Assembly (NCBI GenBank): GCA_035582835.1
Contig: JAYKAV010002553.1
Span: 1,667,980 to 1,731,979, forward strand
DNA: 64,000 nt
Reading direction: 5' to 3'
DNA from: Phoebastria nigripes
Taxonomy: Eukaryota; Chordata; Aves; Procellariiformes; Diomedeidae
The notes beneath the pieces are model-generated. The model was not told the DNA's origin. It worked only from the letters and a program-made list of their open reading frames with translations, and did not search any database. A program made the position numbers and the translations under genes. Below, in pieces: positions 1-13,700 of the stretch; the first letter of the stretch is position 1; each line of letters begins with the position of its first letter.

Positions 1-238
1 AATTCCATTTAAACATAAGAAAACACTTTACTGTGAACATGGTCAAACACTGGAACAGGTTGCCCAGAGAGGCTGGTTGCCCAGAGAGGCTGTAGAGTCT
101 CCAACCTTGGAGAAATCAAAACCAAACTGGACATGGTCCTGAGCAACCTAGTCTAGCTGACCCCTGCTTTGAGCAGGGGTTGGAAACAGATGATCTCCAG
201 AGGTCCCTTCCAACCTCAACTATGCCACAATTCTGCAT
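1..238 (+). repeat. CR1 LINE 3' tail (old fragment)
   Basis: The text follows the CR1 3' end: a 'vv-KHW-RLPRE'-type segment (aacactggaacaggttgccc), then 'gagcaacctagtctagctgacccc', then 'gatctccagaggtcccttccaacct'. It lacks a clean terminal octamer array, which indicates age. A 17-base unit (ggttgcccagagaggct) is directly duplicated at 58-74 and 75-91. The fragment lies downstream of the PDCD11 stop codon, antisense to PDCD11. It is recognised from family knowledge of CR1, not from a search. Confidence 0.8.
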
Positions 239-696
239 TGCTCTGCCAATTGCGAGGAGTACAAAGGCACTTGAGATAAATCTTTCAAAGTGTTAATTCA
301 GCTGGAAGGCAAGAATCTTCTCTGACATCTTGACAAAGAGAGAAATCAATTTATAAGACATCGCTGTACTTAAAAATAGCGGATCATAACTGCACCATTT
401 CCCCAGGCAAGTAGAACAGGTATGGCTGATGTTTGTATTGGTTATAAAACAGTCTATATTTAAAAATGTGTCTTCAAAGTCATCAACAGACTAGGATTAT
501 TTGTAACATCTGGACAAAGCTGCAAACATTTATCAAATCTTCTCCTTAGATTGTTTGTTCTTTCCAGTTTGGTTTGGTCATAGACCAATACTCTCTAGAA
601 ACTCACTGTCCATGGACACTCACGGTGGAACTCCACACCTCTCAGTTCCCACACTGCATGGAGAGCTGAGTCTCTCTGCTTTTACTTGCGCCATAC
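239..696 (-). other. PDCD11: PDCD11 3'UTR / 3' flank
   Basis: This stretch follows the PDCD11 stop codon (TAA at 699-697 on the minus strand). No canonical AATAAA or ATTAAA polyadenylation signal was seen on the minus strand. The nearest variants are AGTAAA just after the stop and TATAAA near 350, so the true mRNA end is not fixed. Short ORFs here are unremarkable. Only the position relative to the stop supports calling it UTR. Confidence 0.5.
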
Positions 697-3600
697 TTAG
701 GTGTCAGCAAGGGAACTCTTGGTCTCCACATACTCAAGTGCTGCTCTTTTAACAGCCAGGACACTTTCTGTTGTACCAAATTTCTTCTCGTAATCCAGGT
801 AGNGTTTAAAGAAGAATTTCATCTTCTTTGGTGCCAAGCTCAGGTGTATGACCCTCTCAAAGATGTCCCTGCAAGAAACCAAAGTGTTTTGGATCACTGT
901 GTTGGTGATAGCACTCAACTCAAGCCCTGTATCCTGCCTTTGAACAAAGAGCAGAAAGTCAGGGGGAAGACATTCAACCTGCTGTGAAGTGCTGGTGTTT
1001 GAAGAAAGAGATCCCTGACAACTGACCAAAACCTAGAAGTAGAAGCCTTCTATTTGCTTGCAGAACTCTAAGGCTGCTAGTCAACTTAAGCTAAGATCCA
1101 GCCACTGTATTTGACACTGCGTTCATTAAGTGGATGTGGCTGGATCCATAGTGTGGGAAGCTGGACTTCCTTTTGTCAACTCTCAGAAAAGAAAAAGGGA
1201 AAAAAAAAAAAGTTTCTCCATTTTTATGTTACAAGATACACAAGGGCTTGATCTCACCCTTCAGATACAACAAGGCAATCCCTCCAGAGGGACGGACGAA
1301 CCTCAGTGCAAGTCCTCTAGTTTCTGTCATGCAGGTCACTACTTACAAATCAGTCCCTCTCTGCCCTATGGATCTCCTTGGACTCTCCCCAGTCCTGGGA
1401 TAGGCAAGGATAAGCCCTTCCACACACCCCAGTTTTCTTTCCCTAGGTGATAAAAATTCTCTTTTGCTCTGCTCTGGGAGGCCCTATACAACCTCATGCT
1501 GCAGGTACCTCTGCTCTTTTCAAGTGTTGCTCCAAGCACTGTACTCTGCCCCTTCCCAGCCTGCTGTAGCACAACTCACCGTACTTCCTTCTGGCTGCCA
1601 TGTTTGATCATGATGTCCATGTAGATGGACCAGATGTCTGTCCGCTTGGGATAGCTGTTGAGGGTGCTCTCAAAGAGGGCCTTGGCATGTTCTGGGTCCC
1701 CAAAACGGAACTCCAGCTGTGCAAACCTTGAAATTACATCCACATCTGGAACAAGTAATGACATGTTAGGGTATCGCAGCAGGCCTCTTCCCTATCAAAA
1801 AACATAAGTGATAATTACACAGAACAGAGGCAGGCACAGAGACAGCACCATCTCTACCTAGAGACAAAAGGCTCTGTTGTAAAGTGGTTCTGGACCAAGG
1901 TGGGATCAGAGTGGGAGAGGGAAGGGTCACAGTTCACTTCCCATTTCAGCTCTCTGCAGGAGACAGAAGTTTATTCTTACATTCAAAATGCATCTTGCAG
2001 CATCCACGGGCAGCCCCACAAACCTGGGACTAGACCAACTGAACTTTTCTAGAGGGCTGTAAGACTCAAAGTCTTCTTTGCTTTGGGTGCTTTGCTTTTG
2101 CCCATCACCGCAAGTTTTATTACAGGAGGGTTTAGCATTAATATCCAGGCTGAAATCTCCCCTCCCCTTACAGTCAAGGGCAGCATGTTTAGCACCAACT
2201 GTTTGCACTTTTCACTTACTTCAAACATTGTCACAGGCAGAGCTATCAGAGAGCAGCCCGTCTACTGGAGACCTGTCAACACATGGTCCACATTACGAAT
2301 AGGGAGAAGAGTGCTTACGTTCTTTGGTGGGCAAAGCCTTGAGAGCACGCTCCAAAAGCCTGTGTGTAGCCTCAGTCTGGCCTTGCTTCAGGAGGAAAGA
2401 GGCGTATTTCAACCAGACAGATTTCTCCTGACGGAAACGCTTCAGCATTGTGTGGTATAATTCTTCTGCTTGCTAGAAGGGCAGAGTTGGGTTAGATCAC
2501 ACAGATTCGTAAGACGGTGCTGGGGGTGCACTCATAGACGGTGGAAGTTTGCAGATGACACCAAGCTGAGCTGGATGCCATCCAGAGGGACCTGGACAAG
2601 CTTGAAAAGTGGGCCCATGTGAACCTCATGAGGTTCAACAAGGCCAAGGGCAAGGTCCTGCACCTGGGTCGGGGCAACCCCCGGTATTAATACAGGCTGG
2701 GCGATGAAGGGATTGAGAGCAGCCCTGCCAAGAAGGACTTGGGGGTAATGCTGGATGAAAAGCTGGACATGAGCCAGCAATATGCGCTCACAGCCCAAAA
2801 AGCCAACTGTATCCTGGGCTGCATCAAAAGAAGCGTGGCCAGCAGGGCGAGGGAGGTGATTCTGCCCCTCTACTCTGCTCTGGTGAGACCCCACCTGCNG
2901 TACTGCGTCNAGCTCTGGAGCCCTCAGCATAAGAAAGACACGGACCTGTTGGAGCTGGTCCAGAGGAGGGCCACGAAAATGATCAGGGGGATGGAATGCC
3001 TCATCTGTGAAGAAAGGCTGAGAGAGTTGGCGTTGTTCAGCCTGGAGAAAAGAAGGCTTCAGGGAGACCTTATTGCAGCCTATCAGTACTTAAAGGGGGC
3101 TTATAAAAAAGATGGTGGCAAACTTTTTAGCAGGGCCTGTTGCGACAGGACATGGGGGAATGGTTTTAAACTAAAAGAGNGTAGATTTAGACNAGATATA
3201 AGGAAGAAATTTTTTACACTGAGGGTGGTGAAACACTGAACAGGTTGCCCAGAGANGTGGTAGATGCCCCACCCCTGGAAACGTTCAAGGTCAGGTTGGA
3301 TGAGGCTCTGAGCAACCTGATCTAGTTGAAGATGTCCCTGCCCATGGCAGGGGGGGTTGGACTAGATGACCTTTAAAAGGTCACTTCCAACCCAAACTAT
3401 TCTATGATTCTATGATAATAAAGCCTTGTAGATTTAGAACTCTTACTCTTGGCCCAGGTACCTCCAAACACTTATGAGAGAGAAGCAAGTATCAATAGTT
3501 CCTTGTCCACTGTCAGTCATAACTATTAATCGCAGTTAGGAACAAGATAAGCCTAATGTCTGACAGCTAGAAGATTATACAGCCAGCATTGGCAGTTTAC

Positions 3601-4728
3601 TGGCATGACTGAATGGAGTATGTGCCTGGGACCTGCTTGCACTGTCTTACCTTGTACTTCTCAGAATTGGCATAGATGTCACACAGATGCTGGAAGACTT
3701 TCAAAGGTTCATTGTATTGAACAGCTCTCTCGAAGACCTTCATCAGTGTCTCCTCAGTACCGTACATGTTCTCCAAGTTCAGCAGAGCTACCCAGACATT
3801 CAGCTTCTCCTGTTCTTCCCTTAAAGCAGATACGAACAAGAATATTTAGCCTTTTACCAGCCTTCATAAGCTTTTTGCAAACCACCCTGCAAAGACTCAC
3901 TGGCTTGTAGCCTGTCTCCAGGACAAAGGAAGGTGGCATACTGCTCACTGAAACACCACTTCTGGAATAGAGCATAGCAGTTGTTTCACACTACAACTTT
4001 TGATCACTGTTGTTTGTAACTAAAAACTACAAGGATGATTCAAGAAAGCACAATATACTTAATCATGCTGTAGAGGTGATTTAATACACAAGGGTGCAGC
4101 CCTATGGAAAGAGTGACAAGTTTCACAGTTTGTTTCATGTTTTTATTTAAGGACAACATCACTGACAGCATTATGCTCTTCCAAACCCTTCTGACTACTC
4201 AGGGGTATGTCTGTGTGCTCAGTGATACATTGAGGAGTTACTGTGCTCATGAGGTGCAGCAACTCAGGTACTGGGCAAGTGTGGCGACTCAGGCCAGACC
4301 TTCAAAGGGCCAGCTGACAATTGCCACCATTTAATCCTTCTGAGCTCACAAACAGACCCAGCCACTCCACACACATATGCACACACAGTGATGACGCAAC
4401 CAATGCTCTTCTCCCATCACCACTACCCCACCATGATTTATTCTTTAGGGCAAAGAAAGGCAGAGCCCCATTATTACCTGAAGCAGATTGTTTTAAGTGC
4501 TCTCTCTGCCACAGCTCTGGCCTTCTCAATCTCAGTAGCCTGGAGGTGGAAAGCCATGTACTGTAGCCAGAGGATGGAGCTGTTGGGACTGCTCAGCACC
4601 AGGCGGTCAAAGTCATCTGCTGACTGGGGCTGTCGACTGGGGTCCATCAGGGCTGCCTCTAATTTGCAGAGCTCCTTCTCCTTCTTCTGCTTCTCTAGCT
4701 CCTTCTCCTTCTTTGTTTGTTTCTTCAG
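697..4728 (-). CDS. PDCD11: PDCD11 C-terminal HAT-repeat exons
   Basis: The last five exons (4728-4478, 3819-3651, 2472-2319, 1745-1580, 868-697) encode the half-a-TPR region. It opens with a Lys/Glu-rich helix, then the near-invariant block [20 protein letters not shown]. Further HAT-like helices follow ([40 protein letters not shown]). In yeast this half of Rrp5 is enough for the 18S branch of processing and the S1 half serves the 5.8S branch; that is family knowledge, not visible here. A CR1 copy lies in the intron between the second and third of these exons. Confidence 0.94.
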
Positions 4729-7700
4729 CTGAAAGAGAAAAAAAGGAGAACTGGGGAATAGCAGGCACTTCACGTGGGAATAGGCAGGCCCAGGTAAAGC
4801 ACAGACAGACCCCAGTATGTCCAAGGCTAGGCAGTTTTCACAGGAAGAGATGGGGCCAATTGTTTGAGAGGAGGAAAATGGTATGCACACTCCACCCCTT
4901 CACACACAGACACACGGTTCACACCTCCAAGAAGAGCAGCAGTACATGAAATCTCATTTCTTTTAATGAAACACATTGAGGGACCAAATACTTTGCTAGT
5001 CTTGCACCCCAACTGCAGGACTGACACGTCACCCCTTCCTCTCATTCTTCCATCTTTACCCTCTGGGCCAGTGCTCACCACCACCCTGCACTCTCTAAAA
5101 ATCCAGAATACATGGGGAGAAATTGTGCAAGACTCAGGTATGTTGCTGGATCACTAGGGTGACTCGGGTCTAAATTGGGAACTGACAGTGCCATAGTTCT
5201 CTGCACAAGGCAGCTATATGTTGGGCAACAAAGCATCGGCCATGCATGGCCTTTACAGAGGTGAGTTTTGAGGGACAGGGGAAATCCTGAAGAGCAAACA
5301 TGAAAGCAATTCATGAGCTTGTTTCTGATTTTGCTGAATTGCTCACACTGGAAAACCCTTCTAAAAAATTACAGTGTAAAAGAAGAATTTATTGGTGTTT
5401 TTCTAAATAAGAGGACTATAATTTGAAAAGGTTTTCCATCTCCAGGTTTTCCTGTAAATTTACAACACTCAGAAAAGTAAAAAACAGAGCTGACATCAAA
5501 TACAAGAATTTTACTTTCATTAAAATGTTTGTTTGACCCTAAATAATTATTTTTTTAGCATGTCAACATGAGAAGCCCTATTTTCATGCAGCCATGCTAA
5601 AATAGGGCCTTTTCTCCTCTGCTTCGGAGATATCTGCTGCTAAGCCCAGTGCTCAGAGTAGTTAAGGACATTCTGTATTAGCTGTCGCACACGTTCCCTT
5701 GGGTTAAAAGGCTTTTCTACGGGGCAGACAGACATGCAAATACCAAGACATCACATTACAGCCACCACATGGTGTCTCCTGTGCAGGCAACACTAGTACA
5801 CAGTACCTTCGACTGCAGATCCTCCTCCTCCTCGCTCTCTGAGCTCTCTTCCTTCTGATTCAGCACAGGTATATCCATTGCATTCATGTCCTCATCCCAG
5901 GTGAAGCCCATGGAAACCTGCAGCCTGGGAGCTTCACCAAGTTTCCTTATCTGTTTGGAGTAAGACAGGGAATGCCCTGGGTTTTAATTTGACGTTTTTA
6001 TACTGAGATCAGACAACAGCTGTTTGCTTGTGGCTTCTCTCTGGCCAGTACCATTGACTTCTCACACTTGCAAACAGCCCACCAGCAAAAACATTAAATT
6101 CTGGTCACCTTTTCTGTAATTTAAACTCAATCCATCTCAAGCCATTTTCAGATGACACAAACACCAGTCTGTGTCACTCCTATCTGCAGCAATGATACTT
6201 ATTGTGTCAGTTTTGACTTGGATGACATCTCAATAGGGCTGGAAAGTCATTTCAGGCTCAGGTTCTTCTCCAAACTTCTCACCTTAGATTTCTTTTTAGC
6301 CTCCTCTTCCTCCTGGTCATCATCCTCTTCCTCCCGGTAATATACCTCAATTCCACTATCAGTTTCATCTGCTGGGCAGATCTTCCTTTTTTTTGGCTTC
6401 GCCTCCTGCAACAAGGGGAAATGAGTAGATGGTGGAGGGCAACAACTGGGATGAGTCTTAAAGGCAATTCTGATCACAAAGTAAAGAGCCTGACAGTAGA
6501 GGGTGGTGCCCTGGCACAGCATCCCCAACTATCCTCTCACATAACAGAGACCACAGAGAATAAACCCATGCTCACCTACATACGGTGCCAAGACCAACAG
6601 GATGGGCCACACAGGCAACACAACTGGGCTGCTAATTCAATTAACTCCTACCCAAATGGAATACTTTCTGATCTTTGCTAATCTCCAATGCAATTTAATC
6701 TTTTTTCCCTACTCTGTATAATTCCTCAGCCTGATCCCAGTGGATCTTCCTAGTCCCTTCAGTATTTGGGCCAACCAAGTCCTTTAGCAAGTCCTGCTCA
6801 ATCACATCCATACCTGCTCACTTTCAGAATTTCCTCTTCTCCGTTTTGTCTTCAGCTTAAGTTCTTCTCTCTTTTCCCTATCATCTGCCTCTCTTCTCTC
6901 TTCCTCTGCATCATATCGTGGTAGGCCTAGGGATTCAGGCAAGATGCTTGGCATCCCAGTGTCCTCGGGCAGGAGAGAGAGCTCAACATGTTTTTCTCTT
7001 CCATTTACACTGTGGTGCGTTACCAGGAGTAGCAGGAGAAAAGAGAAAAAAAAACAATCAGAGCATTTACAATGACCGGAAGGACATGAACTTCTTTCAA
7101 ATCTTCCCGGCTTTTATCCTCCCTCTTTCCATCCTCTCCTCCTCCACCATATCCTTTCTACTAATTCATGGCCCCTTTTAAAGAACATTGGACCTACCCA
7201 AGCACCTTGGCAGTGAGCAGCTTTCCTTCAGGCAGGTACTTTTCATATAAGGACTGTTTCTGTACAAAGTAAGGGGAAACATTCTGGAACAGGATTCGGC
7301 CCAGAAGAGAAGTGGACAAGCTGAGAACAGGAGGAAAACCAAAAATAAGTATTCCATAGTGGGGGAAAAGAAAAAAAAAAAAAAAAAAGGTGCAGTGACT
7401 ATATCTGTGGCACCACCAGTTCTATATAGTGTCACACAAACTTTCCCTACTTTAATTTCATAGGCTCAAGAAAGCAGCAGACATCTTGACTCCCAGGAGG
7501 AGATTCATTTTGTGACATCGCATTATGCCAGAGACCGCCCCCAAACAAGATTCCAGAATCGTACATTCAGAATAAGTTCTTCAAGACCCCTCATTTCCCA
7601 GAATGATTTTCTTATGCTGCTCACCCAAAGAATACACCTGATGGAGTGATTGATTTGATGTAGCCTCTCACCAGCTGGCCTTTTTTAACATCCTTAATAC

Positions 7701-10700
7701 ATGTTATTTCAACATCCTCCACTTTGCTGTTGCTCTTTGGGTTCAGCCTAAAAGAAAAGACAGGTTAGAAGTTAAAGCACTTATCTGAATAACCCACATT
7801 CTGCTCTGGATATCAGCAAAAGAAATCAGTACTAACACAGCTAGTACTTTCTGGAAAACGTATCGGATCAGAGACACCCTTCAGTTTATTCGAATGTACT
7901 AATGGACTATCTGCATCTCTGCCAAGCTATACACAGCATTAGGGAATAGACATGCTGCTGTAAACAAAGCCAAACAAAATGGATCAGCCTGGCTTTCTCT
8001 GACACTAAGAAAATGAGGAGAGTAAAATGCTGTCTGAAATTCTGCACAGCATTGGCTTGGGTTTTTTTCCCCACTTATTTCTAAGATACTTCATTCCACA
8101 TGGTTTATGCATTTTTGTTCCATAGACAAGACAAAGCAAGAGGCTCAGTTTTAAGAGACATTTAGGATTAAGTCTGCTATTTAATCAAAACAGTTAAAAT
8201 GCAGCTGAACATTGAAAAGTAACATGTTTGTATTGCAAATTCAATGGTGGAACTTTCCCTTTCTTCCCAAACAAACAAAAAAGTTAAGTCAGGTCTAGAA
8301 ACTATGATAAACAGAAATTAAATCTGAACCCACTTGATCAGCTCTACATTAAGTGTCAGACACCTCCATGTTTGCCGATACACAGGAAAGTCTTTCTGAA
8401 GTAGGAACAAGTCTCATCCCTTAAAAAAAATGTAGTCCTTGTCCTTTAACACTTCACACTGATCCGCCCAAACCAACAGTTACTGTATTTCACTATCCTT
8501 TTCTTCACTAGTAGGAGATCAACAGACTGGAGGGATGACACATACCGGGATTGCCGGAGAGATAACTGGATTTTGCCGTTCTCATTGGAGAGGATGTAAC
8601 ACCTGCATGACAGAGTAAGGGGAGAAAACAGAAAGCTTTTTTACCTGTTAAAAAAAGCCATAGGTACAAAATAGATATTTTCACTAGCAGAATGAAGCTC
8701 TAGAGGAAACAAGCCACTCTGTCCCGTGGAGCACTTGCTGTCTAACACAAACCAGCATGACACAACAGTTCATGAAACCAGCTAAAGGGCTTTTTGAAAC
8801 ATACCTACTTGCTTTACCCAGTCTCTATTGCTAGTAGAAAAGACTTAAAGATTGTTACAGCTGAATCACTTGGCCTGTTGCACTCTCCAGCATTCCCAAC
8901 AAGTCTGTGAAGTAGGGAAATGCAATTACTTGTGCATTACAAATGTAAAGACAACTGATTTGCCAAACAGCCCACAGAACCACAGCAGAGCTGGGATAAC
9001 TGGCTTCCCTCAGTCCCATCAGCACCTTAGCTAAGACAGTAGCTACTCTCAAAACACAGTCCAAGAAGGTAGCTGAAAAGGGGCTTCTTCCTACATGGAA
9101 AATGCAAGACTTTCACCCAAACGCATATAAGGTCATAAGTCAGCATTACTTCTTAGCTACAGACTGAACCTTTACAGGTCAGGCATCACCTTATGGCAGC
9201 AAAAAGCCTGTCACCAAAAGGGGATATTTCTAAGCCTTGCAGCTTGAGGGAACAAAAAAGAGAATTACTGACCTGACAGTCTTGCCAACTTTGAAGTCAC
9301 CCAGAGGATTCTCCATGTAAGTATCATTCAGGTGAAAGATGCTAACTTTGCCAGTCTTCCCACCTGGCAGCGCAATGGTCAAACCAATGTGTGGAGTCAC
9401 CTTTGTTACCATGCCTACAGTGATGGTGCCCTGCTCCAGTGACTGAATTCCTGGAAAAAGCGAAGGAGGGAGAAGGCTTCATAATACTCCAAAAGTATGC
9501 AACCAAAGCAACAGGGGTAATGAGTCAGTGAAGGTGATTTTAGTTGCCTAGTCACATATCAAACCCACCAACTGTTGGTAAGGTGCAGTCTATGCACTCT
9601 CTCAGTTCACAGCAATTTTTACCTTGGTAGCCCAGACAAGGTCCCCTAGTTGCACAGTTCCAGGATCCAGAATAACTGACAAATGTTGACAAATGTGCCT
9701 TCTCATCTCTGAGATCAGAAGGGAATACGTTCATAAGAGCTCAGAGAAGGGNTTCAGTCTGAGACAGTAGGAACGTGATTCTTTAGTCTAGAGGTCTGAC
9801 CTCTCTTGCCTTGCATGCTGCTACATCTGGGTCAGGGCCACAGGGGTTAGTTCTGTCCTACAGGTATAGCTTGGCTCTGGAGTGTAACATCTTCACCTGA
9901 GGGGTCAGTGCAGGCCCACCTCTGAGTAAAGCATCATATGCAGTGGGGTCCTGCTGTTAAGGCTCCACTATACCTGTGAGTGACAAACAGAGGTTTGTTT
10001 CAGTGACATCTGTTCCAGTCACTGTAGCTGATATTGCCTGGCCATTTTTGAAGCTCTTTTCTGGATGTTTTAAGACCTGAAAGAAAAGACAAATTTCCAC
10101 TTATTACCAGAAAAAGAGCTTTGCACAACTCTGACTGCTGTTTCTCCTATGAAGCTTTACACTTTCCACACACATCTTTGATGTGTACACTTGACTGATA
10201 GCTCAGCACTGCTTCGATGGCTCTGCTATCCTGAGCCAAACTAGCCACAGGCATAGTACTTGCTTGTCAGTGAGGGGCAGTAATGCCTAAAGGGCAGAGC
10301 ACTGGATTATGAGTTCACGTGGATGTCAGAAGTGTCTGCAGTCATTACTTGCAGCCATGTGCACGGAAAAAAATTTTGTGTAGCTTATCTGTAATGGCAT
10401 CTTACCTTGGTGTTCAGAGACAGCAGCAGATGAGGAACTCTTCCTCGAATGTCAGGGGCGACTTCTACCTCCAGCCAATTTTTGAGGATGTTATACTGAT
10501 AAGACACCAAATAACCAGAGAAGACAGCATGAGACCTTGGGGAAAAAACCCTTCCCTGGTGGATTCGCTAATTTTTAAGGCTAGAAAGAACTACTCCAGC
10601 CTTGGTTCTTGCACCAAGCAAAAATGATTTGGCTTCTACTCTTACAAGCGTAACGCTGCTGTGGTTCACAGGCAAGTGCACACAGGGGATCAGCAGTGAG

Positions 10701-13700
10701 CGTACTTTGTGCTGGTGGCATACGCAATTTCTCAAAGGCCATTTAGCTAGAGTGCAGGGTGGGAAGCATCTACTGGCAACAAACAGGTATGTCATAGAAT
10801 CATAGAATAGTTTGGGTTGGAAGGGACCTTTAAAGGTCATCTAGTCCAACCCCCCTCCCATGGGCAGGGACATCTTCAACTAGATCAGGTTGCTCAGAGC
10901 CCCGTCCAACCTGACCTTGAACGTTTCCAGGGGTGGGGCATCTACCACCTCTCTGGGCAACCTGTTCAGTGTTTCACCACCCTCAGTGTAAAAAATTTCT
11001 TCCTTATATCTGGTCTAAATCTACACTCTTTTAGTTTAAAACCATTCCCCCATGTCCTGTCGCAANNNNNNNNNNNNNNNNNNNNNNNNNNNNNNNNNNN
11101 NNNNNNNNNNNNNNNNNNNNNNNNNNNNNNNNNNNNNNNNNNNNNNNNNNNNNNNNNNNNNNNNNNNNNNNNNNNNNNNNNNNNNNNNNNNNNNNNNNNN
11201 NNNNNNNNNNNNNNNNNNNNNNNNNNNNNNNNNNNNNNNNNNNNNNNNNNNNNNNNNNNNNNNNNNNNNNNNNNNNNNNNNNNNNNNNNNNNNNNNNNNN
11301 NNNNNNNNNNNNNNNNNNNNNNNNNNNNNNNNNNNNNNNNNNNNNNNNNNNNNNNNNNNNNNNNNNNNNNNNNNNNNNNNNNNNNNNNNNNNNNNNNNNN
11401 NNNNNNNNNNNNNNNCATATTGCTGGCTCATGTCCAGCTTTTCATCCAGCATTACCCCCAAGTCCTTCTTGGCAGGGCTGCTCTCAATCCCTTCATCGCC
11501 CAGCCTGTATTAATACCGGGGGTTGCCCCGACCCAGGTGCAGGACCTTGCCCTTGGCCTTGTTGAACCTCATGAGGTTCACACGGGCCCACTTCTATGTC
11601 GAAGAGGATGAGTCAGCTCGACTCCGTCAAGTAGAGAAAATATGACTTCCTTCTCCTACTCTCCCCATAAGACACTGCACTTTGCATGGGCCACTCTCAC
11701 AGTTAATGAAGACCACAGTAGTGTCAGTGTTTAGGTCTGAACTAAGGCCCCTGAGGTCACCCCCGCTTGCTGCCTTCCCCAGCACACTTCTTAGGAAGAC
11801 TCTGACCTCACCTTTTTCACAAAACAGGTGACTCTCTGTCCAACATTGTAGAGTCCAAGTTTCTTGAGGGCACTGTCTTCTTTAAGGTTCAGCATTGCTG
11901 TGACTTTCCCTTCTATTTCACTGTTTGCAAACAAAGAATGAGGACATCAGTAAGACAGCTTTGGTCTTAATGATGAAGATAGGAGTTAGAAACCCAGGAG
12001 ATTATGGTGAACCAGTACTGCTGTGACAATGCCTTTGTGACATTCATCCCCATCCCCTCCCCAGCTGCATCCTTCTGCAGGAAATTAATTCTTCCCTGGG
12101 CTTACGAGGGAATCCTTCTGACATAAACAGACATGCCAGAGTCCAGACTGGCAGAACCTGAAGCCAAAAGGACGTTCAATGGAAATCATGTGCTAGGAGG
12201 ACACTGTGAGGTTTAACACAGCTCCCAGACCCAAGTTAGTGTGAAAGAGAGAGTAAGAGGCCTTGCCACACTGCATACATGTGGAGGTCCTCGTTCATGG
12301 CCAGCTCCTTCACAAATGGGAGAAACAAGGGAGGGAACCTACAAGGATACAAGGTCTATGAAGCATCTGCAGACAGCACAGAGGCCAACACTTACCTTGG
12401 TCGAATGCTGAGCTCTGGAATGGACCGTGTGAAGTGCGGATGGGTGATGGGCAGGTACCTAAAGAACAGGAAAAGGATCAAAGTTTCTCATGATCTCCCC
12501 AGGCCCCAGTCACCCACCTGTAATCCCTCTGCATTGGCAAAAAAAAAAGGTGTAAGCCCTCTAAAACTACCAAAGCCTTCCAGTTCCAGTTATTCCTAGT
12601 ACTATTTCAGTGGCAATTTAAGTACCCAAAATACTCTGGCAAATTTAGCCCCTTGGGCCAAATCCTGCTTGCATTTAAGACTTCCACTGGACCTTAAGAG
12701 TTCAGACATCTTTTTTTCTTGCAATCTATACACAAGATAAATACAGTGACACAGGTAGAGAGCTCATTCACTGAAACCTGGATCTCAGATAGAATATAAT
12801 AGCAGATTTCCTCAGGCCTCAGCCACTCCAGCAAGGATATCTGTAACAGTATCTGGTGACAGAGGGGGCATCCTAGATCATCCGAATTGAGTAACTGTTT
12901 CACCCCTTGNATTCCCCAAGAAGTAATATTATGAGCATGTTTTCCCACCTGTGAGTGTTCACATCTCTGCCTCCAATGACTCGGGCAGTCACCTTCTGTC
13001 CAGCTTTCAGAGTATACGTTGGAAAAGAGCCTATGGGCACTTCATCCAGAATCCGGGATGCATGGATTGAACCTGTCAGCTTGTCATCAATAGCAACTGT
13101 GACATGGGTTGGTTTGATGGATTTAACAGTACCAGTAACAATATCTCCCAAGGAAAGCGAGTGTTTCACAGCAGCAAGCATCTCTTCTAATGCTGTCTCA
13201 GATTCGTTCCGGACCCTTACAAAAACATTCTTCTTTGCTGGTCCTTGTACTGCTAACAAGACTCCGTGGTCATTCACCTTCACTAATTTTAAAGTTGCAG
13301 AGATTGTTTGTCCCACCTTCAGTTTTTCTGAGTCAAAGCGGAAGGTGTCATTGAAGTGAGAGGCTATGGGGATAGCTGCCAGCTGGCCTGTTTCCAACAA
13401 AGACACGATGGCAAACTCTTCTGCTATGTGCTGCACAATGGCAGAGTGCTGGGAGTTCTCTGTGAGCCGCTAGACAGAAATGGAGATAGTGACTTCTCCT
13501 GCTGAGATTTTGATTCCCTCCACTCTACCACCCACAGTTCTAAAGGAGGAAACAGTCCCCCCTCAAAATTCATTAATTGCCTAGAGTTTGCTAGATGAAC
13601 AGAAACACACAAATCCAAAAACTGAACACATACTTGCTTGGCTCTTCGTTTTAACAGTTCTTCCCGAAGAGAAACATACACCTTGGATGTGAGGGCATCC

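Noticed and set aside
2739..3239. 166-residue ORF that could look like a host gene
   Set aside because: It is the C-terminal reverse transcriptase of a CR1 LINE, with the 3' repeat end following.
10817..11611. 264-residue ORF spanning the N gap
   Set aside because: Most of it is X from the gap and the rest is antisense CR1 text.
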